From Oceanospirillaceae bacterium UBA7410 (GTDB taxonomy: Bacteria > Pseudomonadota > Gammaproteobacteria > Pseudomonadales > Balneatricaceae): 7,512 bases of DNA. The notes under the pieces were generated by a model. It had not been told where the DNA came from. It ran no database searches and was given only the letters and a program-made list of their open reading frames with translations. Each line of letters starts with the position of its first letter. The first letter of the stretch is position 1. Shown piece by piece: positions 1 to 6,201 of the stretch. The position numbers and the translations under genes are program-made. The stretch covers positions 1 through 7,512 of the forward strand of contig DKMQ01000001.1 of assembly GCA_002470565.1 (NCBI GenBank). Direction: 5' to 3'.

Positions 1-11
1 AAGTTATTGAT

Positions 12-40
12 AAAAAAGCCGCTTCTTAAGCGGCTTTTTT
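12..40. terminator. Strong bidirectional rho-independent terminator
   Basis: A perfect 13-bp inverted repeat (12-24 against 28-40) has a 3-nt loop, a GC-rich core GCCGCTT/AAGCGGC, and flanking A6 and T6 tracts. It can therefore terminate transcription from either direction. It most likely ends an operon lying before the window and insulates the GST gene that starts at 109. No coding sequence can be assigned to bases 1-11. Confidence 0.9.
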
Positions 41-108
41 ATGTGTAAAAGAAAAATACCCAAAATAGGCTACACTTAGCGCATCTTTAATTATTTTATG
101 GAGCGTCA

Positions 109-765
109 ATGCATCTTATTATAGGTAATCAAAATTACTCTTCTTGGTCTATGCGGCCCTGGGTGGCCATGACCCACTTTGGCATCGCTTTTAAAACTAC
201 CAAGCTTGAGCTTTTCACCCCTGCCTTTGAAGCGCAGATTAGCCGTTATTCTTGTGCTAAAACAGTGCCCGTATTAGTCACTGATATAGGCACAGCTACA
301 GACAGCCTATCGATTTTAGAAACCTTAGCTGATACCTATCCACAAATGTGGCCCAATAATGCTGCACTTAAAATGATGGGGCGTAACGCAGTATCACAAA
401 TGCACAGTGGTTTTTTTGCTTTGCGCGGTGAAATGCCCATGAACTGCCGTGCCAATCAACGCAACTTAACTATTACGCTAGCTTGTAGAAGTGATATTGA
501 TAAGATTGAAGCCTTGTGGGCTGCGTGCCTTGGTGCTGCTAATGAGGCAGGACACAAAGAGGGTTATCTGCTGGGAGGGTTCTCTATAGCGGATGCTTTT
601 TTTGCACCCGTGGTGGTGCGTTTACGTGGCTATAAGGTGGCTGTTAATGCCACGACTCAAAGCTATATGGACAGGATATTATCTAACCCTGCTGTGAAGG
701 CATGGATCGCCGCAGGGTTAGAAGAAACCGCTATCTTGCAAGAAGATGAAGCGGGGACAGATTAA
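109..765 (+). CDS. Glutathione S-transferase family protein
   Basis: This is a 218-aa cytosolic GST-fold protein of normal family length. The N-terminal thioredoxin-like domain (about 1-78) opens with the NYSSWSMRPW motif (9-18), the glutathione-site signature of a bacterial GST clade. It also holds the cis-proline loop TVPVL (52-56, Pro54) and the DSLSILETLAD helix (65-75), where an acidic/serine pair normally contacts the glutathione gamma-glutamyl group. The helical C-terminal domain carries MHSGFFALRGEMPMNCR (98-114) and the N-capping segment FSIADAFFAPV (158-168). GGAG at 100-103 lies 5 nt before the ATG and supports this start. The substrate cannot be inferred; related proteins are annotated as detoxification or maleylacetoacetate isomerase-like enzymes. 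The usual S-P-A-G-K before the cis-proline reads S-C-A-K-T here, a minor deviation. The gene is transcribed alone and converges on glcB. The family call is firm and the function is open. Confidence 0.9.
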   Translation: MHLIIGNQNYSSWSMRPWVAMTHFGIAFKTTKLELFTPAFEAQISRYSCAKTVPVLVTDIGTATDSLSILETLADTYPQMWPNNAALKMMGRNAVSQMHSGFFALRGEMPMNCRANQRNLTITLACRSDIDKIEALWAACLGAANEAGHKEGYLLGGFSIADAFFAPVVVRLRGYKVAVNATTQSYMDRILSNPAVKAWIAAGLEETAILQEDEAGTD

Positions 766-771
766 ACAATA

Positions 772-787
772 CGCTTAAGAATAAGCG
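772..787. repeat. Short hairpin across the convergent GST/glcB gene ends
   Basis: CGCTTA (772-777) and TAAGCG (782-787) form a 6-bp stem with a 4-nt loop in the 9-bp gap and the last codons of glcB. The glcB stop codon (775-777) lies inside the left arm. GTTTT follows on the plus strand. This is at best a weak terminator shared by the two convergent genes; no stronger one is visible nearby. Confidence 0.35.
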
Positions 788-2952
788 CGTTTTGCCTCTT
801 TGCGGCGCTTGTGTAATACGGGCTCTGTGTAACCACTAGGCTGCACAGTGCCTTCAAACACTAGCTCACAAGCAGCTTGGAAGCCAACACTAGAGTTATA
901 ATCTGGCGCCATATTGCGATAGCTAGGGTTGCCCGCATTTTGTTCGTCAACAAAAACAGCCATACGCTTAAGGCTGTCCATCACCATGTCTTTGGTTACA
1001 AAGCCATGGGTCAGCCAATTGGCTAATGACTGTGAAGATATGCGCAAGGTAGCGCGGTCTTCCATTAAACCCACTTGGTTTATGTCAGCCACCTTAGAGC
1101 AACCAATTCCACTTTCTACCCAATGAATCACGTAACCCAGCAAGCCCTGACAGTTATTGTCTAGTTCACGGGCAATGTCTTGTTCACTCAAGCTGTGTTC
1201 ACCTAACAAAGGTATTTCTAGCAAGTCGTCTTGGTTTACTTTAGCTTGGGTGCCGTTGATAAGCTCATCTTGGCGCTCTTGCACCAATACTTGATGATAA
1301 TGAAGGCCGTGCAATACTGCAGCAGTAGGCGAGGGTACCCATGCTGTGTTAGCGCCAGACATAGGGTGCTCTAATTTAGTCGCCATCATTTCAGCCATGC
1401 AATCAGGCTTTGCCCACATGCCTTTGCCTATTTGGGCGCGGCCCTTTAGGCCACAAGCCAAACCTGTTTCTACATTACTGCCTTCATAAGCAGCGATCCA
1501 AGCTTGTTGCTTCATGATGCCTTTAGGTAACATGATGCCAGCCTGCATGGAGGTATGCATTTCATCCCCTGTGCGATCTAAAAATCCGGTATTAATAAAG
1601 GCCACGCGCTCATTGGCCGCTTCAATACAGGCTTTTAGGTTAATGCTAGTGCGGCGTTCTTCGTCCATGATGCCCACTTTGAGGGTGTTTTTTGGTAGCT
1701 CTAAGAGCTCTTCTATGCGGCTAAATAAGTCGCAAGTAAAAGTAACTTCTTCTGGGCCGTGCATCTTTGGCTTTACGATGTAAATGCTGCCAGTGCGGCT
1801 GTTGCCACCGCTAGATGTGCCGCGTATGTCATGCAGCGCGCATAAGCTAGTAATAAAACCATCCATAATACCTTCTGGTATTTCATCACCTTGGCTATTC
1901 AAAATGGCATCGTTGGTCATTAGGTGGCCAACATTACGCACAAATAATAAACTGCGACCATGTAGGCTAAAGCTTTTGCCCTTTGGGTCTTGGTAATGGC
2001 GGTCGCCATTTAATGTGCGGCTGATGGTTTGACCATTTTTTTGCAAATCAATGGACAAGTCGCCCTTCATAAGGCCCAACCAGTTACGATAAACAATGAC
2101 TTTATCTTCTGCATCTACTGCTGTCACAGAGTCTTCGCAATCCATTATGGTGGAAATGGCGGCTTCCATTACGATGTCTTTAACACCTGCTAAGTCACTT
2201 GCCCCAATAATATGTTGACGATCAATGTTTAGCTCAAGGTGCAAATTGTTGTGCTTTAGCAGTACAACCAGAGGCGCGCTAGCATCGCCTTGGTAACCGA
2301 TTAATTGCGTGGGGTTGGCTAGCAGGGCTGTGTCACCGTTTTGTAAGGTACAAACTAATTGGCCATTGCCAATAGTGTATTGGGTGACTTGGCTATGGCT
2401 AGCTTGTGCTAGAGGGCAATGGGTATCTAGTAGTTGTTTAGCAAAAGCGATCACTAAAGCGCCACGTTGTTCGTCATAGCCTTTTTTTGCTTTTTCACTA
2501 GTTAAGGCGTCAGTACCGTAAAGTGCGTCGTAAAGGCTGCCCCAGCGCGCATTAGCAGCGTTGATAGCGTAGCGCGCATTGTTTATAGGCACTACTAACT
2601 GCGGCCCTGCCACAGTGCTAATTTCGATATCTACATTGCTAGTGGTCACACAAACTTTTTCAGGCACTGGTAAAAGGTAACCAATGTCTTGCAGCATGGC
2701 TTTATATTCAGCAGCATCTGGTGATGGGTTGTTGGTGTGCCATTGATCCAATATGGTTTGAAATTCTTCACGCTTAGCTAATAATGCTTGGTTACGGCTT
2801 TGGAATTCATTTAGCAAACTGCCAAGACTTTCCCAAATCTTATCACTACTTAAGTTTAAACCTGGCAAAATTTCTTCTTCAACCATGGTGCATAACTGAG
2901 TGTCGATAGACAGACCGGCCTTAACTGTTCTGGCGTTTATGTGCCCGTTCAT
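775..2952 (-). CDS. glcB: Malate synthase G
   Basis: The enzyme condenses acetyl-CoA with glyoxylate to give malate and CoA in the cytosol, the second step of the glyoxylate shunt. At 725 aa it matches the ~720-aa monomeric G isoform rather than the ~530-aa A isoform (AceB). Visible family blocks are MDCEDSVTAVD (270-280), GRSLLFVRNVGHLM (332-345), GIMDEERRTS (427-436), FLDRTGDEMH (457-466) and MEDRATLRISSQ (630-641). By comparison with the E. coli enzyme, Arg339, Glu431 and Asp459 (the last two as Mg2+ ligands) and the catalytic base Asp632 are all present. Cys618, matching the oxidisable Cys617 of E. coli, is also present. AGGAG (2960-2964) sits 7 nt before the ATG and supports the start. 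The gene lies beside lysR and aceA, with no glycolate oxidase genes in the window, which points to acetate or fatty-acid growth rather than glycolate use. The gene is intact. Confidence 0.97.
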   Translation of the reverse strand: MNGHINARTVKAGLSIDTQLCTMVEEEILPGLNLSSDKIWESLGSLLNEFQSRNQALLAKREEFQTILDQWHTNNPSPDAAEYKAMLQDIGYLLPVPEKVCVTTSNVDIEISTVAGPQLVVPINNARYAINAANARWGSLYDALYGTDALTSEKAKKGYDEQRGALVIAFAKQLLDTHCPLAQASHSQVTQYTIGNGQLVCTLQNGDTALLANPTQLIGYQGDASAPLVVLLKHNNLHLELNIDRQHIIGASDLAGVKDIVMEAAISTIMDCEDSVTAVDAEDKVIVYRNWLGLMKGDLSIDLQKNGQTISRTLNGDRHYQDPKGKSFSLHGRSLLFVRNVGHLMTNDAILNSQGDEIPEGIMDGFITSLCALHDIRGTSSGGNSRTGSIYIVKPKMHGPEEVTFTCDLFSRIEELLELPKNTLKVGIMDEERRTSINLKACIEAANERVAFINTGFLDRTGDEMHTSMQAGIMLPKGIMKQQAWIAAYEGSNVETGLACGLKGRAQIGKGMWAKPDCMAEMMATKLEHPMSGANTAWVPSPTAAVLHGLHYHQVLVQERQDELINGTQAKVNQDDLLEIPLLGEHSLSEQDIARELDNNCQGLLGYVIHWVESGIGCSKVADINQVGLMEDRATLRISSQSLANWLTHGFVTKDMVMDSLKRMAVFVDEQNAGNPSYRNMAPDYNSSVGFQAACELVFEGTVQPSGYTEPVLHKRRKEAKRAYS

Positions 2953-3007
2953 TCCAAAGCTCCTATGTTGCGTATTATTACTAAATATTTCTTAAAGTGT
3001 TCAGTGT

Positions 3008-3035
3008 ATTGTATAGGAAACATTCAAAATGTATA
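3008..3035 (-). promoter_or_regulatory. Candidate glcB promoter
   Basis: On the minus strand a -10 box TACAAT (complement of 3008-3013, 5/6 match) is preceded, 16 bp upstream, by a weak -35-like TATACA (complement of 3030-3035, 4/6). The poor -35 would suit an activator-dependent promoter. The implied start near 3001 leaves a leader of about 50 nt before the glcB ATG. A weaker alternative, TGAACA-17 bp-TAATAA, lies nearer the gene, so the assignment is tentative. Confidence 0.35.
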
Positions 3036-3039
3036 CGAA
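3023..3039. promoter_or_regulatory. Candidate LysR-type box (TTC-N11-GAA) upstream of glcB
   Basis: TTC (3023-3025) and GAA (3037-3039) form a dyad with an 11-bp centre, extended by one pair to ATTC-N11-GAAT. This fits the T-N11-A core bound by LysR-family regulators, and the gene for such a regulator lies next door. The box overlaps the weak -35 of the candidate glcB promoter. A second TTC-N11-GAA lies at 4167-4183. The motif is short, so chance occurrence cannot be excluded. Confidence 0.35.
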
Positions 3040-3120
3040 TCTACAGGTTTTTGGAGCAGTATTTAGTCGTAGAAGGGTACTTAAAGGTGAGCTTTTTTGA
3101 GATACTCATTATTCATCAAG

Positions 3121-3158
3121 ACAGCCACTACCGCTATGTTTAAGACAGGAGTGGCTGT
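3121..3158. repeat. 9-bp inverted repeat after lysR
   Basis: ACAGCCACT (3121-3129) is exactly complementary to AGTGGCTGT (3150-3158), with a 20-nt loop, starting 14 bp beyond the lysR stop. It could form a 3' hairpin on the lysR transcript. No T tract follows on the minus strand, so it is not a classical rho-independent terminator. lysR and glcB might therefore be partly cotranscribed. The rest of the 220-bp lysR-glcB gap holds no gene I can support, only the glcB promoter candidates and a small TGAG-ATA-CTCA palindrome at 3098-3108. Confidence 0.45.
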
Positions 3159-3172
3159 GGTAATGGAGGGCC

Positions 3173-4117
3173 TTATGCCTCGTCTATTTCTCTGGCTATT
3201 TCTGTAATCAGCCCACGAATCCAGCGATGAGCTGGGTTATGTTGTAATAACGGGCTCCAAGCCATAGTTAAGGTCATTTCTGGGATTGTAAAAGGTGGAT
3301 CTAATATCACCAAGTCATCATTATTTTTGGTGCCTAAGGCGGCTTTACGTGGCAATGTAACGATCAGGTCTTTTTGATTAGCCAGTTGCACTGCTGCTTG
3401 GTAATGGCGCGTAAATACACGAATATTACGTGTTTTGCCAAGCTCAGAGAGGGCGTTGTCTACCCAGCCACGGCGTTGTACGTCTTTTGGGTTCATACCC
3501 ACTCCAGCACCCATGCCTGTTTTATTTACCCATATATGATGCGCTTGCAAGTAGCTTTCTAAGGTGAAGTCTTGTGCTGTTGGGTTGTTGCGGCTCATTA
3601 GACAAACAAACTGATCTCGCCATAAAATCTTTTGATGAAATGACTGGGGCATAGAGTCAAAGCGGTTGATTACAAGGTCTACTTTACCCTGCTCTACATC
3701 GTAAAAATCGACATCAGAAGGGGTCATGATATCTAAGCTCACTCCAGGAGCTTCTTTGCGCAAGCGCTCTACCAAAGGAGGAATTAACGTAGGCTCCGAA
3801 TAATCACTAGCCATAATGCGGAACACTCGCGTAGAGGTGAGCGCATCAAATGCAGCTTGTGGCTGTACTGCCTTGTCTATAGTGGCTAATACTTCGCGTA
3901 TAGTGGGCTGTAGGGCTAAGGCTCTTTCTGTGGGAGTCATACCGTCACTGGTGCGTATAAGCAATGGATCTTCAAACACTTCGCGTAAACGCCTCAAACC
4001 ATTGCTCATAGCCGGCTGGCTAAGGCCTAGTTGATTCGCAGCTTTAGTGACGTTGCGTTCTTTTAAAAGGGCGTCTAAATAAACTAATAAATTCAGGTCT
4101 ACGCGATCAATGCTCAT
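3173..4117 (-). CDS. LysR-family transcriptional regulator, probable glyoxylate-shunt regulator
   Basis: This is a 314-aa LysR-type regulator of normal length. The N-terminal winged helix-turn-helix begins VDLNLLVYLDALL (6-18), and its DNA-reading helices are TKAANQLGLSQPAMSNGLRRL (24-44). The wing ends in DPLLIRTSDGMTPTERA (50-66), followed by a linker helix. From about residue 95 comes the two-lobed effector-binding domain (TRVFRIMASDY at 96-106; VDLVINRF at 146-153). The LNLL start and wing sequence place it near the NodD/NahR-like subgroup, but the effector cannot be read from sequence. I chose the second in-frame ATG because GGAG (4124-4127) sits 6 nt before it; starting at 4129 would add only MELN and has no good ribosome site. 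The gene lies between glcB and divergent aceA, so control of both is a strong contextual inference and not proven. Confidence 0.93.
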   Translation of the reverse strand: MSIDRVDLNLLVYLDALLKERNVTKAANQLGLSQPAMSNGLRRLREVFEDPLLIRTSDGMTPTERALALQPTIREVLATIDKAVQPQAAFDALTSTRVFRIMASDYSEPTLIPPLVERLRKEAPGVSLDIMTPSDVDFYDVEQGKVDLVINRFDSMPQSFHQKILWRDQFVCLMSRNNPTAQDFTLESYLQAHHIWVNKTGMGAGVGMNPKDVQRRGWVDNALSELGKTRNIRVFTRHYQAAVQLANQKDLIVTLPRKAALGTKNNDDLVILDPPFTIPEMTLTMAWSPLLQHNPAHRWIRGLITEIAREIDEA

Positions 4118-4123
4118 ATTCAA

Positions 4124-4127
4124 CTCC
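4124..4127 (-). promoter_or_regulatory. Ribosome binding site deciding the lysR start
   Basis: On the minus strand GGAG is separated by 6 nt from the ATG at 4115-4117. It overlaps the earlier in-frame ATG (4127-4129), which itself is preceded only by ACCTTT. This favours the shorter 314-residue protein. Confidence 0.6.
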
Positions 4128-4141
4128 ATAAAGGTTAGTCA

Positions 4142-4159
4142 CTGAGCTAGTGTGCTCAG
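4142..4159. repeat. Inverted repeat in the lysR leader
   Basis: CTGAGC (4142-4147) and GCTCAG (4154-4159) form a perfect 6-bp stem with a 6-nt loop, about 25 bp before the lysR start codon. It lies between the candidate lysR promoter and the gene. It may be a leader hairpin or an operator half-site pair. Confidence 0.4.
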
Positions 4160-4166
4160 GGCATTA

Positions 4167-4183
4167 TTCATATGTGTGATGAA
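4167..4183. promoter_or_regulatory. Candidate LysR-type box (TTC-N11-GAA) in the lysR leader
   Basis: TTC (4167-4169) and GAA (4181-4183) have the same 11-bp spacing as the dyad before glcB. Here the arms extend inward to TTCAT-N7-ATGAA, a perfect 5-bp inverted repeat. The site lies just downstream of the predicted lysR transcription start, a position suited to autorepression. It is about 230 bp before aceA, far for direct activation unless DNA bends or further sites are used. Confidence 0.4.
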
Positions 4184-4209
4184 AAAATACTTTTCAATAG
4201 CCTGTGTAA

Positions 4210-4239
4210 ATTATGTCATGGTGGGGTGCCCACTGTCGA
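4210..4239 (-). promoter_or_regulatory. Candidate lysR promoter
   Basis: On the minus strand the -35 TCGACA (complement of 4234-4239, 5/6) and -10 CATAAT (complement of 4210-4215, 5/6) are separated by 18 bp. This is the best sigma-70-like pair in the lysR-aceA gap. Transcription would start near 4203 and give an ~85-nt leader carrying the hairpin at 4142-4159 and the dyad at 4167-4183. Confidence 0.5.
4221..4233. promoter_or_regulatory. Candidate operator within the lysR promoter spacer
   Basis: GTGGG-GTG-CCCAC is a perfect 5-bp-arm palindrome placed exactly between the -35 and -10 of the candidate lysR promoter, where a bound protein would block RNA polymerase. With its right flank it shares the 7-mer CCCACTG with the palindrome before aceA (4365-4371), hinting at one regulator for both. 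Short motif, so tentative. Confidence 0.35.
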
Positions 4240-4349
4240 GACTCCTTTAGTTTTAGATATATGTATTTATATTTGTATTACTTTGGTGAATAGTAGGCAT
4301 AACAATTGACGTCTATTTTAACTCTTAAGACCACTTTAAACTGTTGGCA

Positions 4350-4380
4350 TTGCTAAGTTGTTAACCCACTGGGTAAGCAA
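4350..4380. promoter_or_regulatory. Nested inverted repeat upstream of aceA, candidate operator
   Basis: An outer pair TTGCT (4350-4354) and AGCAA (4376-4380) surrounds an inner palindrome ACCCA-C-TGGGT (4364-4374). The block ends 34 bp before the aceA ATG. It overlaps a weak promoter candidate, TTGTTA (4358-4363) and TAAAAT (4383-4388) with a long 19-bp spacer, so a bound repressor could block it. The rest of the gap (4240-4349) is AT-rich with repeated GTATT motifs around 4263-4281 and no gene. Confidence 0.35.
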
Positions 4381-4414
4381 TTTAAAATATATTAATCATA
4401 ACTAAGGAAATGTC

Positions 4415-6013
4415 ATGTCTCAATACCAAGACGATATTCAAGTAGTTGCTAGCCTTAAGTCTGCCCAAGGCAGTGCTTGGGATGCCATCAACCCAGAATC
4501 TGCTGCACGTATGCGCGCCCAAAACAAATTTAAAACGGGCCTAGATATTGCCAGGTATACCGCTGATATTATGCGCGCTGACATGGCTGTATTTGATAAT
4601 GACAAAACTAAGTACACTCAGTCATTGGGCTGTTGGCACGGTTTTGTAGGTCAGCAAAAAATGATTTCTATCAAAAAACACTTTGATGGTAAAACTGACC
4701 GTCGTTACTTGTACCTTTCTGGTTGGATGGTTGCTGCTTTGCGTTCTGACTTTGGCCCTCTTCCTGACCAGTCTATGCATGAAAAAACTTCTGTAGCCAA
4801 CTTAGTTCAAGAGCTTTACACTTTTCTACGCCAAGCTGACGCTCGTGAACTAGGCGGCCTATTTCGCGCCCTTGATGCTGCGCGTGAAGCAGGTAATTCT
4901 GCTGAAGAAGCTAAAATCCAAGATCAGATTGATAACCATGTCACACACGTTGTGCCAATCGTTGCTGATATAGATGCTGGTTTTGGTAACGCTGAAGCGA
5001 CCTACCTAATGGCTAAGCAGATGATTGAAGCGGGTGCCTGTGCACTACAAATCGAAAACCAAGTGGCTGATGAAAAGCAATGTGGTCACCAAGACGGTAA
5101 AGTCACTGTTCCCCACGCAGACTTCCACGCTAAGATACGTGCTTTGCGTTATGCATTCCTAGAGCTAGGTGTTGATAACGGTGTTATCGTTGCTCGCACG
5201 GACTCTGAAGGTGCTGGCCTTACTAAAGAAATCGCTGTAGTAAATGAACCAGGTGATTCTGGTGATATTTACAACTCTTACCTAGACGTTGAAGAGATCG
5301 ACGTAGCTGACATGGGTGAAGGAGATGTTGTCTTTAACCGTGGTGGCAAGCTAGTTCGTCCTAAGCGACTACCTTCTGGTTTATACCAGTTCCGTCAGGG
5401 TACTGGCCATGAACGCTGTGTATTTGACTGTATTGGTGCCATTAATGCTGGTGCGGACCTTCTTTGGATCGAAACTGCTGTACCAACAGTGCACGAAATT
5501 AAAGGTATGATGGATGACGTTCGTAAAGTCCATCCAGATGCTAAGTTAGTTTACAACAACTCTCCATCGTTCAACTGGACGTTAAACTTTCGTCAACAGG
5601 CTTATGATGCAATGGTTAAAGCAGGTAAGGATGTTTCTGCATACGAGCGTGCTAAACTAATGAGTGCCCAGTATGATGAAACTGAGCTTTGTGCTTTAGC
5701 TGACGAACGTATTCGTACTTTCCAAGCTGATACTGCACGTGAAGCGAATGTATTCCACCACTTGATTACGCTACCGACTTACCACACCACTGCCTTGTCT
5801 GTAGACAATCTAGCTAAAGAATACTTCGGTGAGCAAGCGATGCTTGGTTATGTAAAGAACGTTCAGCGTGAAGAAATTCGTCAAGGTATCGCATGTGTTA
5901 AGCATCAAAACATGTCTGGCTCAGACATGGGTGATGACCACAAAGAATATTTTGCTGGTGAAAACGCTCTTAAAGCTGGCGGCGCGAAAAACACCTCTAA
6001 CCAGTTTGGCTAA
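4415..6013 (+). CDS. aceA: Isocitrate lyase, long (~530 aa) form
   Basis: The enzyme cleaves isocitrate to succinate and glyoxylate, the first step of the glyoxylate shunt, as a cytosolic Mg2+-dependent TIM-barrel enzyme. Visible blocks are YLSGWMVAAL (100-109), VADIDAGFGN (183-192), the catalytic signature KQCGH (221-225, with Cys223 the proton donor by family comparison), IVARTDSEG (258-266), WIETAVPT (351-358) and NNSPSFNW (381-388). The length of 532 aa matches the Pseudomonas/Colwellia type rather than the 434-aa E. coli type; the KQCGH variant of KKCGH fits that group. AAGGA (4404-4408) sits 6 nt before the ATG. Codons are strongly biased towards GCT, GGT and CGT, suggesting high expression. 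The gene is divergent from lysR, ends in its own terminator, and pairs functionally with glcB. No aceK (isocitrate dehydrogenase kinase) is in the window. The gene is intact. Confidence 0.97.
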   Translation: MSQYQDDIQVVASLKSAQGSAWDAINPESAARMRAQNKFKTGLDIARYTADIMRADMAVFDNDKTKYTQSLGCWHGFVGQQKMISIKKHFDGKTDRRYLYLSGWMVAALRSDFGPLPDQSMHEKTSVANLVQELYTFLRQADARELGGLFRALDAAREAGNSAEEAKIQDQIDNHVTHVVPIVADIDAGFGNAEATYLMAKQMIEAGACALQIENQVADEKQCGHQDGKVTVPHADFHAKIRALRYAFLELGVDNGVIVARTDSEGAGLTKEIAVVNEPGDSGDIYNSYLDVEEIDVADMGEGDVVFNRGGKLVRPKRLPSGLYQFRQGTGHERCVFDCIGAINAGADLLWIETAVPTVHEIKGMMDDVRKVHPDAKLVYNNSPSFNWTLNFRQQAYDAMVKAGKDVSAYERAKLMSAQYDETELCALADERIRTFQADTAREANVFHHLITLPTYHTTALSVDNLAKEYFGEQAMLGYVKNVQREEIRQGIACVKHQNMSGSDMGDDHKEYFAGENALKAGGAKNTSNQFG

Positions 6014-6019
6014 AATTGT

Positions 6020-6050
6020 TTTCTAGTGCTTGCTTAGGCAGGGCTAGAAA
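6020..6050. repeat. 3'-UTR hairpin directly after aceA
   Basis: TTTCTAG (6020-6026) pairs perfectly with CTAGAAA (6044-6050), with a 17-nt loop and one further T-G pair inside. It starts 7 nt after the aceA stop and has no T tract of its own. It may protect the aceA message from 3' decay ahead of the true terminator. Confidence 0.45.
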
Positions 6051-6068
6051 GTTATCCATTTGGCATAC

Positions 6069-6104
6069 AAAAGCGGCTCCTATGTTAAAGGTGTCGCTTT
6101 TTTT
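6069..6104 (+). terminator. Rho-independent terminator of aceA
   Basis: A 13-position stem (6069-6081 against 6089-6101) contains one G-U pair and one T-T mismatch, a 7-nt loop and a run of seven T (6098-6104). It isolates aceA from the ART-like gene downstream, which therefore needs its own promoter in 6105-6190. Only weak elements are seen there, such as TAAAAT at 6153-6158. Confidence 0.85.
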
Positions 6105-6201
6105 ATGGGAAATTTCTAACGCCTTTGGTTACACGCTAGAAGCTTTATAAGTTAAAATCTAAGCAGCTTTTTACTGCACATTGATAAAGTGATTTTTGAA
6201 T

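Noticed and set aside
929..1996. Plus-strand open frames at 929-1126, 1514-1783 and 1784-1996
   Set aside because: All lie antisense inside the intact glcB coding sequence, lack family resemblance and convincing ribosome sites, and are explained as shadow frames.
3374..4034. Plus-strand open frames at 3374-3562 and 3816-4034
   Set aside because: They are antisense to the clearly conserved LysR coding sequence and have no recognisable protein features.
4306..4330. TTGACG at 4306-4311 as an aceA -35 box
   Set aside because: No -10-like hexamer occurs at 15-19 bp spacing; the next AT-rich hexamer is 23 bp away.
6082..6150. Short plus-strand ATG frame of about 22 codons after aceA
   Set aside because: It begins in the loop of the aceA terminator and has no ribosome site, so it is almost certainly not translated.
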